Of a stretch of DNA of 36,331 bases, positions 7,038 through 15,091 are shown piece after piece. Location: positions 1 through 36,331 of the forward strand of contig DLHO01000002.1 of NCBI GenBank assembly GCA_002483265.1, given 5' to 3'. The notes under the pieces were generated by a model that was given only the letters and a program-made list of their open reading frames with translations, searched no databases and was not told the DNA's origin. Numbering within the stretch: the first letter of the stretch is position 1; each line of letters opens with the position of its first letter. The translations under genes and the position numbers were made by a program. This DNA comes from Flavobacteriales bacterium UBA7666 (GTDB lineage Bacteria; Bacteroidota; Bacteroidia; Flavobacteriales_D; Crocinitomicaceae).

Positions 7038-7070
7038 CAATTCGTAATTAGGCATTCGTAATTCGCAATT
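7038..7070. repeat. AATTCG-type intergenic repeat, copy C
   Basis: Shares the exact 15-mer GGCATTCGTAATTCG (7051-7065) with copy A at 1193-1207, plus further AATTCG words either side. It lies downstream of argS, so here it is at a gene 3' end, not in a promoter. Confidence 0.6.
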
Positions 7071-7091
7071 TGAACAGGCAAAGCCTGTTCA
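7071..7091 (-). terminator. Hairpin directly after the argS stop
   Basis: TGAACAGGC-AAA-GCCTGTTCA: a 9-bp perfect stem with a 3-nt loop, touching the argS TGA. No U-run follows on the minus strand, so it may protect the 3' end and not terminate by itself. Confidence 0.55.
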
Positions 7092-8987
7092 TCACATTTT
7101 ATTTGGAACAGTAATTCCCAAAAGATTCATCGAACTCTTAATTACCTTAGCAACATTCTGAGTCACCGTTAAACGCAAAGCTTTTTGCTTTTCATCCGTT
7201 TCACTCAGGATCATTACATTTTGGTAGAATTGATTAAACAATTTTACCAATTCATATGTGTAATTAGCAACTGTAGACGGAGTGTATGTTTTCGCAGCTT
7301 CCTCAATTACAGATGGATATAAAATCAATTGCTTGATGATTTCTTTCTCTGAAGCTCCAAGTTCAGTATCCATATCCAATTTAAAATTATTGGCTTTTCC
7401 AAGAAGTGATTGAATACGTGCATGAGCATACTGAATGAACGGACCTGTATGGCCATTCAATTCAATAGATTCCGCTGGGTTGAACATCATGCGTTTCTTC
7501 GGGTCAACTTTCAATAAATAATACTTCAATCCACCCATACCGATTGTCTTGTACAAAGTCTCACGGTCTGAATCACTCATTCCTTCCAAATGCCCGCGCT
7601 CTGATGTCATTTCTTTGGCACTTTCAATAACTTCATCCATCAAATCATCTGCATCAACAACAGTTCCTTCACGCGACTTCATTTTTCCGGAAGGTAAGTC
7701 CACCATTCCATAAGATAAGTGGAAGCACGATTTTGCCCAGGAATATCCTAGTTTTTCTAAAATGAGGAAAAGTACCTTGAAGTGATAATCCTGTTCATTA
7801 CCTACAGTATAAATAATTCCGGTCAATTCCGGATAATCATTGAAACGATCCACTGCAGTTCCTAAATCCTGAGTCATGTAAACAGAGGTTCCATCTGAAC
7901 GTAGGAGTAATTTATGATCTAATCCATCACCGGTCAAATCAATCCAAACAGAACCATCTTCTTTTTTGTAGAAAACGCCTTTGTTTAAGCCCTCATTTAC
8001 CAAATCTTTTCCAAGAATAAAGGTGTCGGATTCGTAATACAAACGATCAAAATCAACCCCCATTTTTTCATAGGTTTTATTGAATCCGTCATAAACCCAG
8101 CCATTCATAGTTGTCCAAAGCAAATACACTTCCGGATCTCTTCCTTCCCAACGAACCAACAAATCTTTGGCTTCGCGTAAAATAGAAGTTTCATTTTTAG
8201 CCAGTTCTTTGATCTTATCGTCCAAACCTGCAATTGCTTTTTCGTCTTTACCAGCTTTTGCTTCTGTAAATTCATGGTATTTAGCAATCGTTGCCTCAGA
8301 ATATCCGTCCAATTTTCCGGCATTCCATTCAGCTATAATTTCTCTTGCTTCAGCATTGAATCGCTTGTCAAATTCTACATAGTATTTTCCAACCAGTTTA
8401 TCACCTTTCAAACCAGTGTTTCCTGGGTTTTCACGTTCTCCTTTTTCATTAAGCGGTGAAAATTTCTGCCAGGCAAGCATACTTTTACAAATATGAATTC
8501 CACGATCATTAATGATCTGAGTTTTGATCACACGATGACCATATGCATCTAAAATTTGAGCAACAGAATATCCTAAAAAGTTGTTGCGTAAATGCCCTAA
8601 ATGCAATGGTTTGTTAGTGTTCGGAGAAGAATACTCAACCATAATCTCTGATTTAGAGTTCTTTTCCGCCATTCCGAAGTTTGCATTTGAATCGATTTCA
8701 TGCAATTGCTGTGTCCAATAATCATTTGGGAAACTCAAATTTAAGAATCCTCCAATAACAGAATATGTACTCACACAGCGAATATCGTCCCTTAAAAAAT
8801 CGCCAATCACTTTTCCAATTTCCTGCGGAGCTTTTCCTGCAAGTTTCATCAAAGGAAACAATACCAAAGTGGTATCTCCTTCGAATTCTTTTTTTGTTTT
8901 TTGAAACTGAATTAGCGAGTCAGAACATTCAAAACCAAGAATTTGATTTGATTTTTCAATGATTGCTGACTTGATTAAATCTTCCAT
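7092..8987 (-). CDS. argS: Arginyl-tRNA synthetase
   Basis: A class Ia aminoacyl-tRNA synthetase charging tRNA-Arg. 631 aa, longer than the usual 560-600. The N-terminal Add1 domain is followed by the HIGH-type motif HLGH (residues 129-132 in NTNKPLHLGHLRNN). The KMSKS-type motif is KMKSR (435-439), and a DALR anticodon-binding domain ends in LLGITVPNKM, a normal ArgS C-terminus. The extra length sits at about residues 211-262 (NAEAREIIAEWNAGKL to DDKIKELA), rich in charged residues and probably a helical insertion in the catalytic core. Starts at the ATG at 8987, 122 nt after the arginase stop on the same strand. No clear -7 box precedes it, so co-transcription with arginase is possible. Confidence 0.97.
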   Translation of the reverse strand: MEDLIKSAIIEKSNQILGFECSDSLIQFQKTKKEFEGDTTLVLFPLMKLAGKAPQEIGKVIGDFLRDDIRCVSTYSVIGGFLNLSFPNDYWTQQLHEIDSNANFGMAEKNSKSEIMVEYSSPNTNKPLHLGHLRNNFLGYSVAQILDAYGHRVIKTQIINDRGIHICKSMLAWQKFSPLNEKGERENPGNTGLKGDKLVGKYYVEFDKRFNAEAREIIAEWNAGKLDGYSEATIAKYHEFTEAKAGKDEKAIAGLDDKIKELAKNETSILREAKDLLVRWEGRDPEVYLLWTTMNGWVYDGFNKTYEKMGVDFDRLYYESDTFILGKDLVNEGLNKGVFYKKEDGSVWIDLTGDGLDHKLLLRSDGTSVYMTQDLGTAVDRFNDYPELTGIIYTVGNEQDYHFKVLFLILEKLGYSWAKSCFHLSYGMVDLPSGKMKSREGTVVDADDLMDEVIESAKEMTSERGHLEGMSDSDRETLYKTIGMGGLKYYLLKVDPKKRMMFNPAESIELNGHTGPFIQYAHARIQSLLGKANNFKLDMDTELGASEKEIIKQLILYPSVIEEAAKTYTPSTVANYTYELVKLFNQFYQNVMILSETDEKQKALRLTVTQNVAKVIKSSMNLLGITVPNKM

Positions 8988-9010
8988 TAGGACTGTTTAT
9001 TTAATTTATT

Positions 9011-9115
9011 AATTGAAAATGGATAATTGAAAAGTTTAGAATAATTGTTCCTTGAGGGTCTTAACTCTTGACTCCAATAGTCAGGACTCCTCTTTTCAAT
9101 TCTCACTTCTCAATT
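9011..9115. repeat. AATTGA-armed imperfect inverted repeat
   Basis: Left arm 9011-9034 and right arm 9092-9115 are complementary at 20 of 24 positions, including a perfect 10-bp block AATTGAAAAG/CTTTTCAATT next to the 57-nt centre. The centre holds a GACT-CCAAT-AGTC mini-hairpin. The right arm runs over the arginase stop codon and last Asn codon. Confidence 0.55.
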
Positions 9116-10063
9116 GTTTAAAGCGACTGTCACTGCTTCCAATAAAGAAAACGCAGTTTCTGCCATTGTATTTATTTTATTATCCAGACACGGATTTACC
9201 TCTACAAATTCGATACACACCGTTTTAGGATTCTGAGCCAGCAAAGTTAATATTTCTTCTGCTTCTTCAGGGAAAATACCGTTGCCAACAGGAGTTCCGG
9301 TTCCGAAAGAAGTAATTTCAGGATCCATTGAATCCACATCGAAAGAAACATAAATCATATCGCAAGATTCCAATTGCTCTAAAACCCGCTGAACAATCAC
9401 TTGAGCACCTTCTTTCCGAACAAATTCGACCGTATGATTGGTAATAGTATTCTCGGCAATCAATTGGTTCTCCTCGTATTCAGTATCCCGAACCCCAATA
9501 AAGACCAAATCCGAAGCATTTAGCTTAAAGGTGCCGGTGTATTTATTTTTAAGCTCATTCCAGATATTGGTTGTTTTCTCGGAAGGCGTATTGCGTTGGT
9601 ATCCCAAATTGTCATTTCCAAGTGACAAACTCAAAGGCATTCCATGAATATTTCCGGATGGAGTAGTGTAAGGCGAATGCAAATCTCCATGTGCGTCAAC
9701 CCAAACAACTCCTAAGCGCTTTTCCGGGAAGGCAGCCTTGATTCCTGCAATTGTTCCTGCAGCAGAACCGTGATCTCCGGCAAGAATAAGCGGGAAAGCT
9801 CCTTTGTTCAGGATTTCCTTCGTTTTTTCTGCAACGGATTCAAATACAAGCTGGTAACCAAGTAGGTTTTTTGCAAACTCAGTTTCATTCTTTTGATCTA
9901 AAAATCGATTGTAATCAGGCAAAGGATGAAGCGGGTATAATCCGAAATAAGGATTGTTTGCTTTTCTTGCGGCAGTCATGATAGCTCCAGGGCCTAAAGA
10001 TGCGCCTCTGGTACCTGCTGCCAGTTCTGAGTTGTTTACAATGATTTCAATTTTCCGATGCAT
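9110..10063 (-). CDS. Arginase (ureohydrolase family)
   Basis: Hydrolyses L-arginine to ornithine and urea using two Mn ions. 317 aa, normal for the family (about 300-320). Metal ligands are visible: H98 in LAGDHGSAAG, D123/H125/D127 in WVDAHGDLHSP and D242/D244 in VSFDVDSMDP. The SGNIHGMPL segment (136-144) and the ending EFVEVNPCLDNKINTMAETA point to arginase over agmatinase or formimidoylglutamase. GDHGSAAG replaces the more usual GDHSxxxG. Transcribed toward argS from an exact -7 box at 10082-10089. Both genes use arginine, one degrading it and one charging tRNA; a functional link is inference only. Confidence 0.88.
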   Translation of the reverse strand: MHRKIEIIVNNSELAAGTRGASLGPGAIMTAARKANNPYFGLYPLHPLPDYNRFLDQKNETEFAKNLLGYQLVFESVAEKTKEILNKGAFPLILAGDHGSAAGTIAGIKAAFPEKRLGVVWVDAHGDLHSPYTTPSGNIHGMPLSLSLGNDNLGYQRNTPSEKTTNIWNELKNKYTGTFKLNASDLVFIGVRDTEYEENQLIAENTITNHTVEFVRKEGAQVIVQRVLEQLESCDMIYVSFDVDSMDPEITSFGTGTPVGNGIFPEEAEEILTLLAQNPKTVCIEFVEVNPCLDNKINTMAETAFSLLEAVTVALNN

Positions 10064-10081
10064 AACATAGTGTTAATACCG

Positions 10082-10089
10082 CAAAAATA
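10082..10089 (-). promoter_or_regulatory. -7 promoter box of the arginase gene
   Basis: Minus strand reads TATTTTTG, an exact TAnnTTTG match, 18 nt before the ATG at 10063. Confidence 0.7.
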
Positions 10090-10181
10090 CATATTTGGTT
10101 TAGTCTGACTATTTTAAGTTATGCAAGCTCTCGAAACCTTTTCAACAATTTGCCGTATTAAGTTCGTATTAAAGATCTTAT

Positions 10182-10874
10182 ATGTTGGTAAAGCATTCAT
10201 CCGTTTTCATTGGAATTTGCATTCTTCTGTTGTGTTCATGTACTTCTAAAAAGGAGGTCATAAACGAGGGAACGATTATCTATTCGGCAGATTATCCGAA
10301 TCATAAGAAGAATATTTTCTTGTATAATATCTTGCCGAAAGAAATTGAAATAAGCTTTAAAAACGGAATCGTACGAAACGACATCAGTCGTGGAAATTTT
10401 CAAAATATTTTGCTGTTTGACTGTAACAAAAAGCAAATGGACATTTATTTCCAATACGGTGAAGAAGCATTCAAAACGAAATTATCGCCGAACGAGATTC
10501 AGAAAATGCTAAACGATCAAACAAAATACGATATCCGGTTTACAGATGAAACAGATACCCTGGCTGGATTCAATGTGAAGAAAGCACTTGCTGTAAGTAA
10601 GAAGGATCAAAAAGATGTGATCACGCTTTGGTATACCGAAGAAATTGAATTGAAAAATCCGAATTGGTACAATACGTTTAAAGAAGTTCCCGGAGTTTTG
10701 TTGGCTTATTCCGTTGACCGTTTTGGAATTCGAATGGATTACAAAGCAACGAAGTTTATACCCAAAGCGGATGAGTCTAAAAAACCTTTGTTTACTTTGC
10801 CGGCAAAAGGTACCTCGATCAGTTATGACGAGTACAATCAAAAAATGAATAATCTATTTGCAACATTTGAGTAA
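10182..10874 (+). CDS. Putative lipoprotein, GLPGLI/DUF4412-like, function unknown
   Basis: 230 aa. A hydrophobic N-terminus ends in LLLCSCTSK, a lipobox-like site with Cys near residue 18-20, so it is probably an inner- or outer-membrane lipoprotein. The body (EGTIIYSADYPN, later DTLAGFNVKKALAV, LWYTEEIE, NTFKEVPGVLLAYSV) has the layout of Bacteroidota GLPGLI/DUF4412-type periplasmic proteins: beta-rich, with an aromatic Y-T-E-E strand followed by a G-x-x-L loop. The next gene starts 1 nt after the stop and has the same layout, so the two are probably related and co-expressed. Family assignment is tentative and no activity can be given. Just upstream is TATTAAAG, a poor -7 box. Confidence 0.75.
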   Translation: MLVKHSSVFIGICILLLCSCTSKKEVINEGTIIYSADYPNHKKNIFLYNILPKEIEISFKNGIVRNDISRGNFQNILLFDCNKKQMDIYFQYGEEAFKTKLSPNEIQKMLNDQTKYDIRFTDETDTLAGFNVKKALAVSKKDQKDVITLWYTEEIELKNPNWYNTFKEVPGVLLAYSVDRFGIRMDYKATKFIPKADESKKPLFTLPAKGTSISYDEYNQKMNNLFATFE

Positions 10875-10875
10875 T

Positions 10876-11517
10876 ATGAATCGATTTCTTTGTGCTTTCA
10901 GCATCATCCTGTTTACTGCGTTTTCCGGACTTTCTCAAAAACCTTTTTCAGGTGTTCTGAAGTACAAAGCAAGTGTCATGGCTCCGGACACGAATAAGGT
11001 ATGGAAATCCTGGAATGTAACCCTTTACACAAATGATACGGTTGTGCGTGTGGAAACTGAAACAGAGCAATTTGGCGTTCAGGTCTACATCCGGAATATG
11101 AGCATGAATAAAGCCTATCTTTTGCTGGAACTGGATGGGAATAAATATGCTATTCAAACAGATTTGTCTAAAAAAGCAGATTCAATTCCAAAAAGCTATA
11201 CGGTTAAGAAAAAAATGGGCTCCAAAAAAATAGCCGGACAAAAAGGGCAGAAGTATTTGGTGAAAGATGAAAATACAGAGGGTTTTTATTGCTATTTCTC
11301 CAAGAAACTGGGAAATAAATACCTGCAGGTTTATCCGGAAATAAAAGGCCTTGCTTTGGATTATTATATTCCTTCTCAAGACGGTTTGATCCATTATGAA
11401 TTGATTGAAAAAAAGGATGAGCAAGTGAATCGCGATTTGTTTGGGATTCCTTCGGATTATAAGCGGATCAGCTTCGAAGAATTCATGAGAGCCTTCTATT
11501 CAAATAATGAACAGTAG
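10876..11517 (+). CDS. Secreted protein related to its upstream neighbour, function unknown
   Basis: 213 aa starting MNRFLCAFSIILFTAFSGLSQ, a good signal peptide with cleavage near residue 20. A longer frame from 10858 would overlap the upstream gene and add six residues before the signal peptide, so the ATG at 10876 (one base after the upstream stop) is preferred. The body begins FSGVLKYKASVMAPDTNK and ends with GIPSDYKRISFEEFMRAFYS. It shows the same sequence of features as the upstream protein: YKA strand, G-x-K in KKIAGQKGQKYLV, an F-Y-C-Y-F-S-K-K strand and a Y-x-E-I-K-G-L-A-L block. Probably a divergent paralogue. Ends 76 nt before ftsK. Confidence 0.78.
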   Translation: MNRFLCAFSIILFTAFSGLSQKPFSGVLKYKASVMAPDTNKVWKSWNVTLYTNDTVVRVETETEQFGVQVYIRNMSMNKAYLLLELDGNKYAIQTDLSKKADSIPKSYTVKKKMGSKKIAGQKGQKYLVKDENTEGFYCYFSKKLGNKYLQVYPEIKGLALDYYIPSQDGLIHYELIEKKDEQVNRDLFGIPSDYKRISFEEFMRAFYSNNEQ

Positions 11518-11567
11518 TTTGTTTATAGTTAAATCAATCGCCGGTAACTAAAACCTGCTTATGTCGT

Positions 11568-11575
11568 TATCTTCG
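11568..11575 (+). promoter_or_regulatory. Possible -7 box of ftsK
   Basis: TATCTTCG fits TAnnTTTG at 7 of 8 positions, 18 nt before the ftsK ATG. Only a candidate. Confidence 0.35.
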
Positions 11576-11593
11576 TAGGATACTTCGTGAAGA

Positions 11594-14149
11594 ATGGCAT
11601 TGGAAAACGAATACAGGCAGAAAAGCGAGCAAGCAGCAGAAGAAAATACGAAAAAAGAACCGAAAGGGAAGCCTACAAAAGAACGTAAGCCTTCCGATAA
11701 TGCGTTGTTAGATCGTTTGTCGAGCCGCTTTGATAAAAAAAGATTCAAAACAATCCTGGGGATTGGGATGGTGCTATTTTCTTTTTTCACCTTCCTTTCT
11801 TGTTTTTCCTATTTTTTCACCTGGACTTCAGATCAGGATCGTGTGCTGGATACTACTCTGTTTGGTTTTCTTTTTGACAGTAATCCTGAGCCGGTAGAAA
11901 ACTGGCTGGGTAAGTTTGGGGCATGGATGGCTCATTTATTCATGTATCGCTGGTTTGGAGTTTCTTCTTTTGCTATTTCATTCATCATCTTCCTTATTGG
12001 TTTTAAATGGATGTTGAATATTTTACTTCTTCCAATCAGACGCTCCATAGCTGTTGCCGTTTTGTTCATGGTTTGGAGTTCAATTTTCTTCGGTTATTTC
12101 GTAGAACACATTGATTACCTGGGAGGAACCTTCGGTTTTTCAATTAATCAATGGCTGCGTTTGACCATTGGAAGTTTCGGGAGTTTCATAGCGATCGTTG
12201 CACTTTTGTGGATTGTTTTGGTTGTTTTATTCAATGCAGATATCATGTCTTGGTGGAATAAAGCAAAAGGAGCGAAGGAATCGTTTTTTGAAGACGATCA
12301 ACCCCTTCCTGCAAACATGACGGATATTCATGTGGTGAACACGATTAGAGAAGACCAGATTCGTGCGGAACAAGATGCCGCAGAAGTCAATTTTGATGAA
12401 GAAGAGGAAGAAGATGAATCTTACGGAGATGGGGAAGAAGAAAGCTTTATTGTGATTCAATCAGGAGCAGAAAAAACAGCAGAGCCAGATCCCAATAATT
12501 ATCAAGGCGACCCTGTTCAGGAGGAAATAATTGAAGAAGAGGACGACGACGATGAAGAAAGCGATTTCAAAGTAAGTATTGCCAAAACAGATGCAACACT
12601 TTCGGATGATGAATTCAATTCGATCAGACAAGAATACGGTGATTACGATCCTACGTTGGACCTTTCAGGATACATGCTTCCTCCAATTGATTTATTGAAA
12701 GAATACGGAAACGGACAGGTTTCAATCAATAAACAGGAATTAGAGGATAACAAGAATAAAATTGTAGAGACACTTTCTCATTACAAGATCGATATTGCGA
12801 AGATCAAAGCCACTGTAGGGCCAACGGTTACTTTATATGAAATTGTACCTGCTCCGGGAGTTCGTATCTCGAAAATCAAGAATCTGGAAGACGATATTGC
12901 ACTGAGCTTATCTGCTTTGGGAATTCGTATCATTGCGCCGATTCCGGGTAAAGGAACGATTGGTATTGAAGTCCCGAATAGTACTCCGGATATGGTTTCC
13001 ATGAAATCATTGATCGCATCGGAAAAATTCCAGAATTCAGATTTTGAATTGCCGATCGTTATGGGGAAAACGATTACCAATGAGACCTATACATTTGACT
13101 TAACAAAAGCACCTCACTTATTGGTGGCAGGAGCAACCGGACAAGGTAAATCTGTTGGGTTGAATGCTATTTTAGTTTCTATTTTGTATAAGAAGCATCC
13201 ATCACAGGTTAAATTTGTACTGGTCGATCCTAAAAAAGTAGAACTAACACTATACAATCGCATTGAGCGCCATTACTTAGCAAAACTTCCGGGAGAAGAA
13301 GATGCAATTATCACAGATACTTCGAAAGTGGTCAATACATTGAATTCCTTATGTATTGAAATGGATAATCGCTATGAGTTATTGAAAGTAGCAGAAGTTC
13401 GTACGATCAAGGAGTACAATGCTAAGTTTATTGCCCGTAAGTTAAATCCGGAAAAAGGACATCGCTATTTGCCATACATTGTGGTTTTGATTGATGAGTT
13501 TGCAGATTTGATCATGACGGCAGGAAAAGAAGTAGAACACCCAATTGCACGTTTGGCACAATTAGCCCGCGCAATCGGAATTCACCTAATTGTAGCAACT
13601 CAAAGACCTTCAGTAAATGTAATTACCGGGATGATCAAAGCCAACTTCCCTGCCCGAATTGCATTCCGTGTACTTTCTAAAATCGATTCACGTACGATCT
13701 TGGATTCTTCCGGTGCAGATCAATTAATTGGTCGTGGAGATATGTTGATTTCTCTTGGTCAGGATTTAATTCGTGTACAATGTGGTTTTGCAGATACTCC
13801 TGAGGTAGAAGCAATTTGTAGGTTCATTGGAGAGCAGAGAGCTTATCCTGAAGCATTGATTCTTCCCGAGTATGTTGGGGAAAATGGTGGGAACGATACG
13901 GATATGGATTTAGATGAAATCGATTCCATGTTTGCAGATGCTGCGCGAATCGTAGTGATCAACAACCAAGGGTCTGCTTCCTTATTGCAGCGCAAATTGA
14001 AACTGGGATATAACAGAGCCGGTCGAATTGTAGATCAGTTGGAAGGATACGGAATTATTGGTCCATTCCAGGGAAGTAAGGCACGTGAAGTGCTTTTTGG
14101 TGATCTGGAAAGTTTGGAAGAATTTTTGCGCTCAAAGGGAATCAATTAA
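11594..14149 (+). CDS. ftsK: FtsK/SpoIIIE family DNA translocase
   Basis: A membrane-anchored hexameric motor that pumps chromosome termini across the division septum and coordinates XerCD dimer resolution. 851 aa, typical of Bacteroidota FtsK. A basic N-terminal tail (1-50) precedes four membrane segments (about 53-76, 112-145, 150-170, 190-215), then a very acidic linker (267-325, DEEEEEDESYGDGEEES and EEEDDDDEES). The motor has an alpha domain, Walker A GATGQGKS (513-520) and Walker B VVLIDEF (630-636), with IHLIVATQRPS following. The C-terminal gamma winged helix (about 775-850) with SLLQRKLKLGYNRAGRIVDQ is expected to read KOPS-like polarity sequences. The ftsK-lolA order downstream is commonly conserved in Bacteroidota. 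Confidence 0.97.
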   Translation: MALENEYRQKSEQAAEENTKKEPKGKPTKERKPSDNALLDRLSSRFDKKRFKTILGIGMVLFSFFTFLSCFSYFFTWTSDQDRVLDTTLFGFLFDSNPEPVENWLGKFGAWMAHLFMYRWFGVSSFAISFIIFLIGFKWMLNILLLPIRRSIAVAVLFMVWSSIFFGYFVEHIDYLGGTFGFSINQWLRLTIGSFGSFIAIVALLWIVLVVLFNADIMSWWNKAKGAKESFFEDDQPLPANMTDIHVVNTIREDQIRAEQDAAEVNFDEEEEEDESYGDGEEESFIVIQSGAEKTAEPDPNNYQGDPVQEEIIEEEDDDDEESDFKVSIAKTDATLSDDEFNSIRQEYGDYDPTLDLSGYMLPPIDLLKEYGNGQVSINKQELEDNKNKIVETLSHYKIDIAKIKATVGPTVTLYEIVPAPGVRISKIKNLEDDIALSLSALGIRIIAPIPGKGTIGIEVPNSTPDMVSMKSLIASEKFQNSDFELPIVMGKTITNETYTFDLTKAPHLLVAGATGQGKSVGLNAILVSILYKKHPSQVKFVLVDPKKVELTLYNRIERHYLAKLPGEEDAIITDTSKVVNTLNSLCIEMDNRYELLKVAEVRTIKEYNAKFIARKLNPEKGHRYLPYIVVLIDEFADLIMTAGKEVEHPIARLAQLARAIGIHLIVATQRPSVNVITGMIKANFPARIAFRVLSKIDSRTILDSSGADQLIGRGDMLISLGQDLIRVQCGFADTPEVEAICRFIGEQRAYPEALILPEYVGENGGNDTDMDLDEIDSMFADAARIVVINNQGSASLLQRKLKLGYNRAGRIVDQLEGYGIIGPFQGSKAREVLFGDLESLEEFLRSKGIN

Positions 14150-14163
14150 AAATTGATAATGGA

Positions 14164-14183
14164 ATCCCGATGGCTATCGGGAT
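14164..14183. repeat. ATCCCGAT/ATCGGGAT palindrome
   Basis: An 8-bp perfect stem with loop GGCT, 15 nt after the ftsK stop, flanked by AATTGATAATGG on the left and TTTTCAATT words near 14243-14280 on the right. No U-run directly follows. Shares its core with 3378-3395. Confidence 0.65.
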
Positions 14184-14305
14184 GAGAAGAGGAAAATCCT
14201 GTTCTATGAAAGGAAAAATGTCCATCAGACTGGTTTTCTTATTTAACTTTTCAATTCTAAATTTTAATTTTTCAATTATGTAACATGATTCTTGGCACAA
14301 TTTCT

Positions 14306-14313
14306 GATATTTG
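14306..14313 (+). promoter_or_regulatory. Possible -7 box of lolA
   Basis: GATATTTG matches TAnnTTTG at 7 of 8 positions and lies 18 nt before the lolA ATG, the same spacing as at the arginase gene. Confidence 0.45.
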
Positions 14314-14331
14314 CACAGAAAATTGTGAAAC

Positions 14332-14970
14332 ATGAAATACTTACTTATTTGCTTAACTTTATTAGGTAGTACATTGGCTTTTAGTCAGGATGCTAAAGCG
14401 GACGGAATTCTTGATAAAGTTTCTGCGAAAATAAAAGGGCTGAAAACATTCTACGTGGAATTTAGCGCAACAATCAAAAACAGCACAAATGGAACGAACT
14501 CAAACATGTCCGGAAAAGGATGGGTGAAAGGAGATAAATTCAGTGCAACTTACGGTGAAACAACATTGATCTCAAACGGAATCAAATCCTGGAGTATCGT
14601 AAAAGAAGAGAAAACAGTTTACGAAACAGATGCTGCAAGCGATGATGAGGAATCGATCAATCCAAAAAAATTGATGACTATTTGGGAAACCGGATTCAAA
14701 AGTAAATACGAGAAAGAGGAAACATTGAATGGCGAAAAGGTTCATACGATCTATTTGTATCCTAAGAACCCGAAGAAAGCAAATTATCATACGATCGTAA
14801 TCTATATTTCGAAAGAGGATAATGAGTTGAAAAAGGCAATCCTAAAATCAAATGACGGAACCGTTTCAACATTTACAATGACAAAATTCACTTCAAATCC
14901 AGCTATCGAAGACAGTAAGTTTGTGTTTGATAAATCAAAGTATCCTGGGTATACAGTCGTAAAAGATTAA
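14332..14970 (+). CDS. lolA: Outer membrane lipoprotein carrier protein LolA-like
   Basis: The periplasmic chaperone that takes lipoproteins from the inner-membrane Lol complex to the outer membrane. 212 aa. Signal peptide MKYLLICLTLLGSTLAFSQ (cleavage near residue 19). Mature part starts with DGILDKVSAKIKGLKTFYVEFSATIKN, the LolA helix and first long strand, then GKGWVKGDKFSATYGE, SWSIVKEEKTVYETD and a C-terminal strand SNPAIEDSKFVFDKSKYPGYTVV. These follow the unclosed beta-barrel layout of LolA, although sequence similarity to proteobacterial LolA is low as is usual in this phylum. Follows ftsK after 182 bp and is ended by a strong terminator at 14990-15021. Confidence 0.88.
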   Translation: MKYLLICLTLLGSTLAFSQDAKADGILDKVSAKIKGLKTFYVEFSATIKNSTNGTNSNMSGKGWVKGDKFSATYGETTLISNGIKSWSIVKEEKTVYETDAASDDEESINPKKLMTIWETGFKSKYEKEETLNGEKVHTIYLYPKNPKKANYHTIVIYISKEDNELKKAILKSNDGTVSTFTMTKFTSNPAIEDSKFVFDKSKYPGYTVVKD

Positions 14971-14989
14971 AATCAAATTGATTTATTAT

Positions 14990-15021
14990 AAAAGAGGCGT
15001 TCCATTTGGAACGCCTCTTTT
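14990..15021 (+). terminator. Strong rho-independent terminator of lolA
   Basis: AAAAGAGGCGTTCC and GGAACGCCTCTTTT form a perfect 14-bp stem around a 4-nt ATTT loop, 19 nt after the lolA stop. A-tract and T-tract are part of the stem, so it can work on both strands. Confidence 0.9.
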
Positions 15022-15046
15022 ATTTGTTTTATATCATCCAAAAAAA

Positions 15047-15076
15047 TGTGGGCACGCGATCAATCGCGTGCCCACA
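15047..15076 (-). terminator. Perfect GC-rich palindrome with U-tract, terminator of the E1 gene
   Basis: TGTGGGCACGCGAT-CA-ATCGCGTGCCCACA: a 14-bp perfect stem with only 2 nt between the arms. On the minus strand it is followed by a run of seven T, as expected for a terminator 16 nt after the E1 stop. It is far more GC-rich than its surroundings, like the palindrome at 2877-2910. Confidence 0.8.
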
Positions 15077-15091
15077 GGATTATGCTATTTA

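Noticed and set aside
9110..10063. Formimidoylglutamase or agmatinase in place of arginase
   Set aside because: NIHGMPL after the DAHGD motif and the C-terminal EVNPCLDNKINTMAETA segment fit arginase better; no histidine-degradation gene is adjacent.
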